Below, one piece after another: positions 25,148 through 33,899 of a stretch of DNA of 64,000 nt. The first letter of the stretch is position 1. Each line of letters opens with the position of its first letter. The position numbers and the translations under genes are program-made. The notes beneath the pieces were generated by a model, which was not told the origin of the DNA, ran no database searches, and saw only the letters and a list, made by a program, of their open reading frames with translations. This stretch comes from Enteractinococcus fodinae (GTDB lineage: Bacteria; Actinomycetota; Actinomycetes; Actinomycetales; Micrococcaceae), in the NCBI RefSeq assembly GCF_031458395.1, contig NZ_JAVDYJ010000001.1, positions 248,001-312,000 of the forward strand, written 5' to 3'.

Positions 25148-25621
25148 ATGGCTAAGAAGCATGCTAACTCAGCTGTACAATCGAAAACCACTTTTACGGT
25201 GCAAAAGAGGGACGCCCCTGGGACGCTTCGTCACCCGTTAGTCCATGACGCGGTGGTTGGAAAGAGGCGGCGCTGGGCGGCTTGGCAGGATTGGGTCAGT
25301 GTGGGACTCGGCATCTACTTTGCCTTAGCGCCACTCTGGACCCCGAGTGCGCCGGTAGGTCTGTTCATGACGTTAGGTCTCCTAGTCGTCGCTGTCTCCG
25401 TGTGGGCTGGAAGCACAGCATCGTCGACTTTGGCTGAGTTTATGAAAATGGTGCTCGGTGCCGTGATCATCGTCTCGGCATTCTTCAACGCACACACAGA
25501 AGAGCGTACCGCGATCATGACTTCCTGGTTCGTCGGAGCCGCACTGATTGTCCTGTCCTTGCTTGCTTCACATCGAAACCGCACAGGCAGGTCAGCGACC
25601 AACGCTACTCAACGCACATAA
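25148..25621 (+). CDS. SPW-repeat membrane protein
   Basis: 157-residue membrane protein. A cytoplasmic basic N terminus is followed by four predicted helices; WQDWVSVGLGIYFALAPLW (about 47-65) is the SPW repeat seen in small actinobacterial and alphaproteobacterial membrane proteins of unknown function. The start at 25148 is preferred since GGAGG lies 8 bases before it; an in-frame ATG at 25124 would put that site inside the gene. It is convergent with the GAP-family gene. Confidence 0.75.
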   Translation: MAKKHANSAVQSKTTFTVQKRDAPGTLRHPLVHDAVVGKRRRWAAWQDWVSVGLGIYFALAPLWTPSAPVGLFMTLGLLVVAVSVWAGSTASSTLAEFMKMVLGAVIIVSAFFNAHTEERTAIMTSWFVGAALIVLSLLASHRNRTGRSATNATQRT

Positions 25622-25683
25622 GCGCTTAACTGCTGTCTCAAATAAGAAGGCCCCCACCGTGAGCCGCTATGAACGTTTAACGG

Positions 25684-26364
25684 TCAGAGTAGCTGCGCCA
25701 CGATAATCCCCGCACCGATTACAATCGCCAACCACGACGTAAAAGTCGAACCCGCAGCGCTCATGGTCTCCTGGGTTTTGGATAACAGCAGGTCAGTTTG
25801 TGTTGGATATTTTGTTCGCGCCCACGTCAGGATGATGGCCGGCAGGATCATCAAGACGTTGTAGAAGGCCAGCCAAAAAATATCGAGGGGTAGCCCGGAA
25901 CCGTTGGTCGCGATGAGACTAATCGCCACCAAATACGGCCACATCGTCGCGGCTTCCACTGCGATCGCGGCCACCGCCAGGGTAGCCGTCGACGTGTTGG
26001 ATGCCAGCGCCTTATCGCGTAATCGAGTGATGACTGAGGGCCCCGGCTTGGCTTCTCGCCGACTACGAAAAATGCCGATGATGCCCATAATGATGACCAG
26101 CACCCCGAGCCCAATGAAGATCCGATCCGCAAGGGGCCCCTGGAGAGTGTCGAGGTAGGTATCGATAAGATGCGACGCGACCGTGAGGACCACGATCCCC
26201 AAGACGAGATACGTCCCGGCGGTCACGACCAAGTAGGTGACGAGTCGTCGCGGCTGAAATGGACCGGGCTTGGAAATTAGCCACAAGGGTATGAGCAGCG
26301 TTGATAATGTCGACGCATCCAGGAACGCGAGCCCGATCAGTGCAACAATGCTAGCGAAACTCAT
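25684..26364 (-). CDS. GAP-family (SfLAP-type) membrane protein
   Basis: 226-residue integral membrane protein with about six helices. Its layout resembles the GAP / Sap family (peptidoglycolipid- and sulfolipid-addressing proteins) distantly related to LysE exporters: an N-terminal helix with DASTLSTLLIPLWLI and central charged loop RSRREAKPG. Mycobacterial members help export surface lipids; the substrate in this organism is unknown. It is alone on its strand, divergent from the AAA ATPase gene with 85 bases between. Confidence 0.75.
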   Translation of the reverse strand: MSFASIVALIGLAFLDASTLSTLLIPLWLISKPGPFQPRRLVTYLVVTAGTYLVLGIVVLTVASHLIDTYLDTLQGPLADRIFIGLGVLVIIMGIIGIFRSRREAKPGPSVITRLRDKALASNTSTATLAVAAIAVEAATMWPYLVAISLIATNGSGLPLDIFWLAFYNVLMILPAIILTWARTKYPTQTDLLLSKTQETMSAAGSTFTSWLAIVIGAGIIVAQLL

Positions 26365-26449
26365 GGCACCTTTCGAGGTTAGACAGCATGCTCACTATAG
26401 TTGATGGTAGTGTTGCAGCGATTCATTTTTTCAAGGATTTGATACAACA

Positions 26450-27442
26450 ATGTCAGGACTCAGCCACGATATCGCGGCTATGGTGGCGAACCACGCTGCT
26501 GGTGACGAAGACGGTTTCTATGCGGTGGCCCTAGACGTGGCACACCGGGAACTGTCCGAAGGTCGACGAAACGCAGCGACCGAAATCCGCAAGGCTATCG
26601 AAGAAGCACGCGGAGAAGCCGTAGAACTGCAGACCGTTGAAGAAGACGACCTCGGGGTCGATATCGACTCGGATCTCGCCGAATTCATTCAGGTCGCCAG
26701 ACCAGATGCAGACTTCAACGAACTCACCATCTCTGGCGACCTCGTAGAACGCGTCCGCCAGATTCTCGAAGAGCACCGCAACGCAGCACTGCTTCGCGAT
26801 TTCGGATTCACCCCCGCCCACCGTGTGCTGATGGAAGGCCCGGCAGGTACCGGTAAGACCGCCACCGCCGAGGTGATCTCCGCTGAACTGGGCATTCCGC
26901 TGGTCACCGTTTATCTGGATAACCTGCTCAATGTGTATTCGGCCGAAGAAGACGTCCCCTCGTTACGCGAGGTGTTCGACCGGCTCGCGCGGCGCCGTGC
27001 CGTGTACCTCTTCGATGTGTTCGACACCATCGGGGACGACACCGCCTCAGGGATGACCCGTCGGGTGTTTAAAGCGTTCCTGCTCTTTGTGGACGTGCTG
27101 GGGAAGGGGTCGGTGGCGATTGCGGCCACGAACCGCCGCGGGGTGTTGGATCGGTCGATGTTCCGGCACTTCGATACGGTGCTAACTTTCTCGCTGCCCT
27201 CCCCGGAGGAGGCGATGCGCGTCATTCGTTCCCAGCTCGGCGACCGAGCGCCAGAACCCGTGATGAACGAAGTCGACATCTACGAACAGTACTTCGAAGG
27301 GCTGTCGCAGGCTGAGCTGACCATTGCAGCACGATCAGCCGCTAAGGCCGCGATCATGCGCAATGAAGCAAAAGTCACCCAAGACGACCTCATCTATGCG
27401 CTCACCAACCGCGGTGCGTTTCTGCTCGATGACGAGTACTAA
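26450..27442 (+). CDS. AAA ATPase with Glu-to-Val change in Walker B
   Basis: 330-residue single-AAA-domain protein. After an acidic helical N-terminal domain, Walker A GPAGTGKT is at 130-137, Walker B YLFDVFD at 186-192, sensor-1 Asn at 228 and the arginine-finger helix near RSMFRHFD. In most AAA proteins the Walker B Asp is followed by a catalytic Glu (FDEFD); here codon 190 is GTG (Val), one base from GAG. ATP binding should be kept while hydrolysis may be lost or slow. Homologues act as chaperone-like remodellers, sometimes beside subtilase genes, but no protease gene is present here. Convergent with the Lrp gene; the two stops overlap. Confidence 0.85.
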   Translation: MSGLSHDIAAMVANHAAGDEDGFYAVALDVAHRELSEGRRNAATEIRKAIEEARGEAVELQTVEEDDLGVDIDSDLAEFIQVARPDADFNELTISGDLVERVRQILEEHRNAALLRDFGFTPAHRVLMEGPAGTGKTATAEVISAELGIPLVTVYLDNLLNVYSAEEDVPSLREVFDRLARRRAVYLFDVFDTIGDDTASGMTRRVFKAFLLFVDVLGKGSVAIAATNRRGVLDRSMFRHFDTVLTFSLPSPEEAMRVIRSQLGDRAPEPVMNEVDIYEQYFEGLSQAELTIAARSAAKAAIMRNEAKVTQDDLIYALTNRGAFLLDDEY

Positions 27443-27921
27443 TCAGCAATCCGCTGTAACAACGGTTTGATGCGGTAGCTCAGAAACTCCTTCAACACCA
27501 CTGCGGTTGAGGTACGCACGATACCCGGGATCTCTAAGATCAGCCGGTTGACGCGATACAGGTCCTCGGGGGACTCAGCCACGACTGTTAACCGGAGATC
27601 AGCATCCCCGGTCGTTGCATATATCTCGAGCACCTCGGGAATCTCGGAGAGCGCGGCCATGGTTTCTTTGTCATACCCCTGCCGGATCGAAGCATTCATA
27701 AACGCACTCACCTCGTAACCCAATGATCGAGGGGACAGGCGACGCTGGAACGAGTCCAGCACGTTGTCATTGAGTTTCTGTAACCGTGCCTGCACGGTAT
27801 TCCGTGACACCGATAAGCGTTGGGCCAGTGCCACTGTAGTGGCCGTCGGCTGATCGATCAGCGCCAGCAGGATCTCAGCGTCCAGCCCGTCCAGTTCACG
27901 ACGGGCATCCCTGTTTGTCAT
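27439..27921 (-). CDS. Lrp/AsnC-family transcriptional regulator
   Basis: 160-residue feast/famine regulator. An N-terminal helix-turn-helix (about 12-55, with ATTVALAQRLSVSRNTVQAR as the reading helix) is joined to a C-terminal RAM/AsnC ligand-binding domain (about 65-150) that forms octamers and senses amino acids. It starts 116 bases from, and divergent to, the ThDP enzyme gene, so it probably controls that gene and itself. Ligand unknown. Confidence 0.9.
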   Translation of the reverse strand: MTNRDARRELDGLDAEILLALIDQPTATTVALAQRLSVSRNTVQARLQKLNDNVLDSFQRRLSPRSLGYEVSAFMNASIRQGYDKETMAALSEIPEVLEIYATTGDADLRLTVVAESPEDLYRVNRLILEIPGIVRTSTAVVLKEFLSYRIKPLLQRIAD

Positions 27922-28037
27922 TCTGCTCTTCTTTCTACGTTGTACTCGGCATAATGCTCAATTTTTTCTAAAGCTCTTGTCCGTTCTGCTGCCTTGCGTG
28001 ATGCTGATCATGAGTATAGCGAGCAGGAGATCCCACC

Positions 28038-29681
28038 ATGGTGCAGTCACCGGTCCAACACACCACCGTCACCGAAGAAATGGTTCGTATCATCACCCAA
28101 CGGGTCGACAGAGTATTCGGGCTGATGGGGAACGGCAACGTCGAACTCATTTCCGGGCTGACATCGCAGGGCTTCGCTTTTACCGGCGTGCGTCATGAGG
28201 TCGCAGCGGTCACCGCAGCCGATGCCTACTACCGGGCCACGGGCAAACTCGCGGTGGCGACGGCAACGTACGGTGCGGGATTCACTAATATGGCGACCGG
28301 CTTGGCGGAAGCGCAATTGGCTCGGATCCCGATGGTTGTTGTGGTTGGTGACGCTCCTTCGACAGGGCGCCGCCCCTTCGATATCGACCAGCAGACCGTG
28401 ACCGTAGGGCTGAACATCCCGGTCATGACGATCAGCGCCGATAATGTCACCGCGACGCTCACCCGTGCTTTCGACATGGCTGAAGATGGCCAGGAACCGG
28501 TCATGGTGTTGGTGCCCTACGACCTTGGGCCACGCCCTGCGGGTGATCGGGCATCGCATGAGGCATATGAACCCATCGCGCAGCCGACTGCCAGCGATGA
28601 GCAACTGCAGACGATCGCCCAAGCACTGGTGACAGCCAAGCGACCCCTGATTGTGACCGGCGGTGGCGTGGTCCGCACCGGTACCGGCCAACTGGTACGC
28701 CGACTCGGTGATGCGGTAGGTGCAGTCTTTATGCATTCCTTGACCGCTTCGAACGTCTGCGGCTCAGAGCATAGCCTGGGCATAGCCGGTGGTTTCACCC
28801 CGGAACACAAACTTCCTGCGGTGCACGCCGCTGACATGGTGCTCATCCTGGGCGCCACCAGCAACGCGTTCCAAACCCGGAAGGGCACCTTATTCGGGAC
28901 GGACAATATTTACCGGATTGATCTCAGCGATAAATGGAACCAGACCCTGCCGACCGCACAGACCGTCTTCGCGGACTTGACCGACGCGCTGCCCAGACTG
29001 CTGCATGCCGTCGAGTCGCTGCAGCCGCGGCCATCCTCCTACCGCCAAGAATTGCCCGGCCTCATCGGCACAGACGGGCTCGACCACGAACCGGTCTACG
29101 GTACCGACGGATACCTCAATCCACGCCACGTGGCGGCGAAACTGAACGAAATCCTGCCCGCCAACCGCCAGATCGTGCTGGACGGCGGCCACTACATCAC
29201 CTGGATCGGCGAACGCTTCGACATCCCAGACCCGGCCAGCCTCATTGCGGTGGGCACGGCCTTCCAATCTATTGGTCTCGGTTTTGGCTCCGCCGTTGGA
29301 GCGTCTGTCGGGAGTCCGGAGAAATTTACGGTCTGTATTTCCGGCGATGGCGGCGGCCAAATGGCACTGGCCGACTTGGGGACCTTCATCAACCAGACAG
29401 ACCGCGGTGCAGTGATCGTTTTCAATGACGCAGCATACGGGGCTGAGATCCATCAGTATGCCGTACAAGGAGCCGATCCGAGCGCCATGTATCTGCCATA
29501 TGTCGACTTCGCCGCGGTTGGGCAAGCTATGGGCGGCATTGGTATCACCGTTAACACACTGGAAGACCTTGATGATTTTGCCCAGTGGTTAAGCAGCGGC
29601 GCAGACGGGGTTGCCGTCGTGAATATTCGGATCTCCACAGAATTCGCTCATCCTGCCATGCGGCCGGGTGCGACCGGGTAA
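28038..29681 (+). CDS. Thiamine-diphosphate-dependent acetolactate-synthase-like enzyme
   Basis: 547-residue three-domain ThDP enzyme. The N-terminal domain holds the cofactor-activating Glu in VRHEVAAVTAADAYYRATG (about 52-70), the middle is the transhydrogenase-like domain, and the C-terminal ThDP/Mg motif starts SGDGGGQMALADLGTF (about 435) and continues to the Asn of IVFNDAAYGAE. Members include acetolactate synthase, benzoylformate decarboxylase and related carboligases. No small regulatory subunit gene adjoins, so a catabolic decarboxylase or carboligase is likelier than the biosynthetic synthase. AGGAG precedes the ATG. The divergent Lrp gene is the probable regulator, and a strong bidirectional terminator follows. 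Confidence 0.85.
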   Translation: MVQSPVQHTTVTEEMVRIITQRVDRVFGLMGNGNVELISGLTSQGFAFTGVRHEVAAVTAADAYYRATGKLAVATATYGAGFTNMATGLAEAQLARIPMVVVVGDAPSTGRRPFDIDQQTVTVGLNIPVMTISADNVTATLTRAFDMAEDGQEPVMVLVPYDLGPRPAGDRASHEAYEPIAQPTASDEQLQTIAQALVTAKRPLIVTGGGVVRTGTGQLVRRLGDAVGAVFMHSLTASNVCGSEHSLGIAGGFTPEHKLPAVHAADMVLILGATSNAFQTRKGTLFGTDNIYRIDLSDKWNQTLPTAQTVFADLTDALPRLLHAVESLQPRPSSYRQELPGLIGTDGLDHEPVYGTDGYLNPRHVAAKLNEILPANRQIVLDGGHYITWIGERFDIPDPASLIAVGTAFQSIGLGFGSAVGASVGSPEKFTVCISGDGGGQMALADLGTFINQTDRGAVIVFNDAAYGAEIHQYAVQGADPSAMYLPYVDFAAVGQAMGGIGITVNTLEDLDDFAQWLSSGADGVAVVNIRISTEFAHPAMRPGATG

Positions 29682-29690
29682 AGCTCAGCA

Positions 29691-29738
29691 AAGCCCTCGG
29701 GGCGGACGTTCTAGAACGTCTGTCCCGAGGGCTTTTGC
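29691..29738. terminator. Bidirectional terminator between the ThDP enzyme gene and purB
   Basis: Long interrupted stem beginning AAAGCCCTCGGG and ending CCCGAGGGCTTTT, with an inner GACGTTC/GAACGTC arm. T runs flank both sides. Confidence 0.9.
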
Positions 29739-29754
29739 AATAAGGTGCGTTAGC

Positions 29755-31167
29755 TTAGCTGTCGAGCTGTTCGCGAGCCAGATCTGCGGCTAGACCGGTG
29801 TAGGTGTGCGGGGTGAGGTTTTTGAGGCGCTGTTCGGCGGCTTCTGGCAGGCCGAGCTCGCCGACAAATTCCCGCATCCGTGCAGCATCAACGCGCTGGC
29901 CACGAGTGAGATCTTTGAGGCGCTCGTAGGGGTTATCCATGCCTTCCACCCCGGCGATGGCTTCGGCACGCATCACGGTCTGGATAGCTTCACCCAGGAC
30001 TTCCCAGTTGCCATCGAGATCGGTTGCCAGGGCGTCTTCGGCGACATCGAGCTGGCCCATCCCGCGGGTGACGTTCTGCAGTGCCAAGACGGAGTGTCCC
30101 AGTGCGACACCAATGTTGCGCTGGGAAGTGGAGTCGGTCAGGTCGCGCTGCCAGCGGGACTCGATCAGCGTGGAACCCAAGGTGTTCAGCAGGGCGTTGG
30201 ACAGCTCGAGGTTGGCTTCGGCGTTTTCAAAACGGATCGGGTTGACCTTATGCGGCATCGTTGAGGAACCGGTGGCACCAGCGACCGGGATCTGCGCGAA
30301 GTAGCCGATGGAAATGTAGCTCCAGACGTCGACGCAGAAGCCGTGAAGAATCTGGTTGAAACGTGCGATGTCGTCGTACAGTTCTGACATCCAGTCGTGG
30401 TTTTCGATCTGGGTGGTCAGCGGATTGAAGGTCAGGCCTAGGCCTTCAACGAAGTCTTGGGCGATGACCGGCCAGTTAGCGTGCGGGACTGCGGCCACGT
30501 GCGCCGCGTAGGTTCCGGTAGCGCCGTTGATTTTGCCCAGGTACTGCTGTGCTGCAATGCGGCGCAACTGGCGGTTCAAGCGGTGCACAAAGACTGCGAG
30601 CTCTTTGCCCAGTGTGGTGGGGGTGGCTGGTTGGCCGTGGGTGCGCGACAGCATCGGGGTTTCGACCGCGGCCTTGGCTACCTCGGCGATCGAGTCGACC
30701 ATCTTGTGAGCGGCTGGCAGCCAGACATCCTGGACCGCATCGCGCACACCCAGCGCATAGGACAGGTTGTTGATGTCTTCAGAGGTGCAGGCGAAGTGCA
30801 CCAGCGAGCTGAGATGGCCGAGCCCCAGGCCTTCAAGTCGGTTGGCGATGAAGTATTCGACAGCTTTGACGTCATGGACGGTCACAGCTTCCGTTTCGGC
30901 CAGTTCAGCCACCGAGGCCTCATCAAATTCGGTGACGATAGCGCGCAATCCGTCGCGCTGTGCATCGGTGAGACGCTGCAGGCCGGGCACCACCATGCCG
31001 TCGGCCAAGTGAATGAACCACTCGACTTCGACGTGGACGCGGTTGCGGTTCAGGGCTGCCTCGGAGAGGTGGTCCACTAAATCTGCTACGTAACCACGGT
31101 AGCGGCCATCCAAGGGGCCTAAAGGAATATCTGTCTCAGCCAAACGCACGCGCATATTTTCAGTCAT
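29755..31167 (-). CDS. purB: Adenylosuccinate lyase
   Basis: 470-residue lyase of the fumarase/aspartase superfamily that acts twice in purine synthesis, forming AICAR and AMP with release of fumarate. The superfamily signature GATGSSTMPHKVNPI carries the mobile catalytic serine loop; RTHGQPATPTT is the second conserved region. The N terminus PLGPLDGRYRGYV matches the E. coli-type branch. The start at 31167 is favoured by this alignment; AAGGG is only 3 bases from the ATG, and CAGAAT 7 bases upstream could instead be a -10 box of a leaderless mRNA. A longer frame to 31275 seems too long. Confidence 0.95.
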   Translation of the reverse strand: MTENMRVRLAETDIPLGPLDGRYRGYVADLVDHLSEAALNRNRVHVEVEWFIHLADGMVVPGLQRLTDAQRDGLRAIVTEFDEASVAELAETEAVTVHDVKAVEYFIANRLEGLGLGHLSSLVHFACTSEDINNLSYALGVRDAVQDVWLPAAHKMVDSIAEVAKAAVETPMLSRTHGQPATPTTLGKELAVFVHRLNRQLRRIAAQQYLGKINGATGTYAAHVAAVPHANWPVIAQDFVEGLGLTFNPLTTQIENHDWMSELYDDIARFNQILHGFCVDVWSYISIGYFAQIPVAGATGSSTMPHKVNPIRFENAEANLELSNALLNTLGSTLIESRWQRDLTDSTSQRNIGVALGHSVLALQNVTRGMGQLDVAEDALATDLDGNWEVLGEAIQTVMRAEAIAGVEGMDNPYERLKDLTRGQRVDAARMREFVGELGLPEAAEQRLKNLTPHTYTGLAADLAREQLDS

Positions 31168-31365
31168 GTCCCTTATTCTGCCACTGGCAGTGACAGGCTG
31201 CCGATCAATGTCAGGCCCGTGACACATCTGACCCAGCCTTTTCCACATCGAGATACGCCGGCAACGCTTGTCCACAGCTTGGGCTAGGACCCCTACCTCC
31301 CACGGCCCGGGTTCCTACGCTAGAGCGCATGAATGACAGGTGGGCGGTGGCAAAGGAGGAAGCTG

Positions 31366-31833
31366 ATGGTCATGGTTGAGATCCCCTCGATGGCAGAGAT
31401 CGGTACCGGGATGGGTCTGGTGGCCCAGGGCGCCTGTGAGATGGCATCTCAAACGGTCCAACAGTTCGTGTCCAGTCCCTCAATTGCGCAGGCGGGGTTG
31501 AACGCAGTGGCCGCGCAGATCGAGGTGTTAGAACAACTCGTAGCTAAATTGCGGGAGGTGGCTGCGGGTATCGAGGATGTGCAGCGGCAGTTGGGTGCCA
31601 CATTGATCATGGAATGGCATTCTCCGGCCGGTGAAGCCTTTCGGACTGCTGTGGGCGAAAGGCAGAACCAGGCCCAACATTTAGCGGGCATGACCCAGGA
31701 GACCGCACGACTAGCAGGACAGGGGATCGATGAGTTGCGCACGATGATTGCGAGTCTGCAATCCCTGCTTGCAACCGCCAGAGCCTCAATGGGTGATGTT
31801 GCCTCTGGGGCGATTGCGCAGGTGTGCGCATGA
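31366..31833 (+). CDS. WXG100-like helical protein
   Basis: 155-residue, mainly helical protein of the ESAT-6/WXG100 type. The central turn between two long helices reads EWHSPAGEAF (Trp84-x-Ser86, a common variant of Trp-x-Gly), followed by a Gln/Ala-rich helix. These proteins are typically small partners or leaders of type VII secretion substrates. AAAGGAGG lies 7 bases before ATG, and the stop overlaps the next gene's start (ATGA), so it is co-translated with the hydrolase-domain protein. No EccC-type ATPase is in the window. The last residues are VCA. Confidence 0.75.
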   Translation: MVMVEIPSMAEIGTGMGLVAQGACEMASQTVQQFVSSPSIAQAGLNAVAAQIEVLEQLVAKLREVAAGIEDVQRQLGATLIMEWHSPAGEAFRTAVGERQNQAQHLAGMTQETARLAGQGIDELRTMIASLQSLLATARASMGDVASGAIAQVCA

Positions 31834-33353
31834 GTGCCAACGTGACCGGTGGGCCGACGCATTGGCGTGCAAATCTTGATGAGCTTGGCCTGGGAGCGGC
31901 CCGGCTTCAAGAAGCTACCGAACAAACCATGCGGCTAGCTGGTGACGCCGCCGCAGCGGGCGGCTTGCTGGCGGGCGTGACGATCATGACCCCGCAGGGT
32001 CCGCTGATCGGCGCCAACACGGTGGGCATTTCGACCGGGCTGATCGCCATGCGGGCTGAAGTGCAAGCGCTCACCACAGGTGTCGAATATGCGGTAGCGG
32101 GATATCTGGAAGCCGAAGCTCACATTTCGAATCTGGTGGACTTCGCGGTGACTCCAACGGCCGTGATGCTGAGCATTCTGGGGCTCACCACGAGCCTGAA
32201 CGTCCCCAATGACATGTACGAAATCGCGATCCGGGGCGCTAATACCTACATGTGGGCTCCGGTTGAAGCCGCCTTCACTGCACTGGATGGGACCGTGCCG
32301 GGCGCAAAACTTGCGATGGGACATGCCATCGGGTGGATGTTTGGACTGGAGGAAAGTCTTTGGGACGTGGACCCCTCACAGCGAACCTACGGCATGTTGG
32401 CCCACGCCTTACAACACGCAGGACTCATGCGATTGGCACCCTACGACGTTGACAATGTGACCCCGCAGCCCGCGGCGGATGGCTGGCAGACTCGTGACAG
32501 CCTCGGGATGGACAGTTCGATGCAGGCGATGGACCTATTGCAGGATTACGCTCAAGAGGCCGATACGGTGACGATCGCTCGGATTGGTCAATCGGACGGT
32601 TCTGATGCCTATGCGGTGATGTATCCGGGCACGACCCCGTTGGGTGATGACAGTGGCCCGTTGGGCGCCCTCCGCGATGATGCGGCGTTCGGCGCGACCG
32701 GTGTGGTGGAAGCCATCGCTGCTGATTCGGCACATGTTGAGGAAGCCACGCTGCAGATACTTGCCCAAGCCGGTGTCCCCGCCGGGGCGAAGATCATTCC
32801 GATGGGGTATAGCCAAGGCGGGATGCACGCCATGAATGTGGCCCTGAGCAAGAAGGTCACTTCAAAATATGAGGTTTCCGACGCGCTCACGGTTGCGGCC
32901 CCGACGGGACACCGGAGCACCGATGATCTGTCGACAAACTTTGTGCACATCGAACATCAACACGACAAAGTCACGGCCCTGACAGGGGCCAGCAATGAGG
33001 CCCGAGTCAATCGCACCACCGTGGAGGTCCATGGCTATCCCGCTGAAGACGTTGAGGCCGGGGTATTCGGGGCCGAACACAATATTTCGGTGATTGATCA
33101 GCAGTTAGCAACCGCGTTGGACGATCCAGAAGTCGCTCGGGCGACCGAAATTCCCTTCGGCAACTTAGAGATGAAGATGGGCGGGCCGGTGGCGATTCAA
33201 CAGTTCACGTTGAAGCGGCAGCAGGCGCCGGTGCCGCAACATCCTTTCGAAGCGCCCCGCGGGCCCAAACGCTCCGGTGCGGGATCCCCTCCGGTCTCGA
33301 TCCGACCGTTAGATGAGTGGCTGACCGGCACCGTCCGACGGCAGCCTTTCTAG
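31830..33353 (+). CDS. WXG/PPE-like N-terminal region fused to alpha/beta-hydrolase domain
   Basis: 507-residue protein. The first 100 residues are Ala/Gly-rich helices resembling WXG100 or PPE-type leaders. From about 230 to 440 there is an alpha/beta-hydrolase or PE-PPE-like fold: nucleophile motif GYSQG (Ser328), with Asp379 (QHDK) and His417 (GAEHN) in the right order for a catalytic triad. The C terminus is a Pro/Arg-rich tail. Co-translated with the WXG100-like gene. I infer a secreted or surface lipase/esterase carried as a partner pair. A cytosolic enzyme is also possible, since there is no Sec signal peptide. Its substrate is unknown. Confidence 0.75.
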   Translation: MSANVTGGPTHWRANLDELGLGAARLQEATEQTMRLAGDAAAAGGLLAGVTIMTPQGPLIGANTVGISTGLIAMRAEVQALTTGVEYAVAGYLEAEAHISNLVDFAVTPTAVMLSILGLTTSLNVPNDMYEIAIRGANTYMWAPVEAAFTALDGTVPGAKLAMGHAIGWMFGLEESLWDVDPSQRTYGMLAHALQHAGLMRLAPYDVDNVTPQPAADGWQTRDSLGMDSSMQAMDLLQDYAQEADTVTIARIGQSDGSDAYAVMYPGTTPLGDDSGPLGALRDDAAFGATGVVEAIAADSAHVEEATLQILAQAGVPAGAKIIPMGYSQGGMHAMNVALSKKVTSKYEVSDALTVAAPTGHRSTDDLSTNFVHIEHQHDKVTALTGASNEARVNRTTVEVHGYPAEDVEAGVFGAEHNISVIDQQLATALDDPEVARATEIPFGNLEMKMGGPVAIQQFTLKRQQAPVPQHPFEAPRGPKRSGAGSPPVSIRPLDEWLTGTVRRQPF

Positions 33354-33742
33354 CTGGTGACTGAAGAGACCAACCAGTTCATAATGGTCGAGACGACTGA
33401 GATAATCAGCGCTGCCAGGATGGCGGTCCAAAAGAAACTGTCAATTACCACGTACATCGGTAGAAACGAGGTCAGCCACACGGTGAGCGCGAGCATCGCC
33501 GCATTGATAATCAGCGTGAACAGACCCAGGGTTATGCACGTGATCGGGAGCGATAACAAGCTCACAATCGGGCGAACGATCGAATTCACCACGCCAAAGA
33601 TCACTGATACAATCAGTAGCGCAATAACGGTTTCACCGGTGTCTGGAGCACCGCTATCGGTCATCACTTCCATGCCGGGCAGCAGCCACACTGCCACCCA
33701 GAACGATGCCGCAGTCACCAACACGCGCAAAAGATAATTCAT
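33350..33742 (-). CDS. Four-helix membrane protein, phage-holin-4 superfamily (PF04020-like)
   Basis: 130-residue membrane protein with four hydrophobic helices and the motif SIVRPIVSLLSLPITCITLG typical of the widespread bacterial 'phage holin family' proteins. Despite the name, these are chromosomal membrane proteins of unknown function, not lysis genes. The start at 33742 gives the usual MNYLLR N terminus; a longer frame adds a Cys-rich stretch of low likelihood. The stop overlaps the convergent hydrolase gene. Confidence 0.85.
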   Translation of the reverse strand: MNYLLRVLVTAASFWVAVWLLPGMEVMTDSGAPDTGETVIALLIVSVIFGVVNSIVRPIVSLLSLPITCITLGLFTLIINAAMLALTVWLTSFLPMYVVIDSFFWTAILAALIISVVSTIMNWLVSSVTS

Positions 33743-33886
33743 ATCCGTATTCTGACACGAACAACCGACAGCGCCCAAACAGAGCGCCGCCGGTTAGCAC
33801 GGGCCGGCCGACTACTGCTGCGGGGGCTTAGCATTATCCGACAAGCTTGGTCGTGCCTGATGATGCCGGGATCCCAGTTGGCTCGC

Positions 33887-33892
33887 TAGACT
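33887..33892 (+). promoter_or_regulatory. Putative -10 box of a leaderless aminotransferase transcript
   Basis: TAGACT ends 7 bases before the ATG; no ribosome site lies between. Confidence 0.45.
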
Positions 33893-33899
33893 AACGCGT

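Noticed and set aside
33350-33742. Prophage remnant suggested by a 'phage holin' family match
   Set aside because: This family is widespread on chromosomes and no phage gene is nearby.
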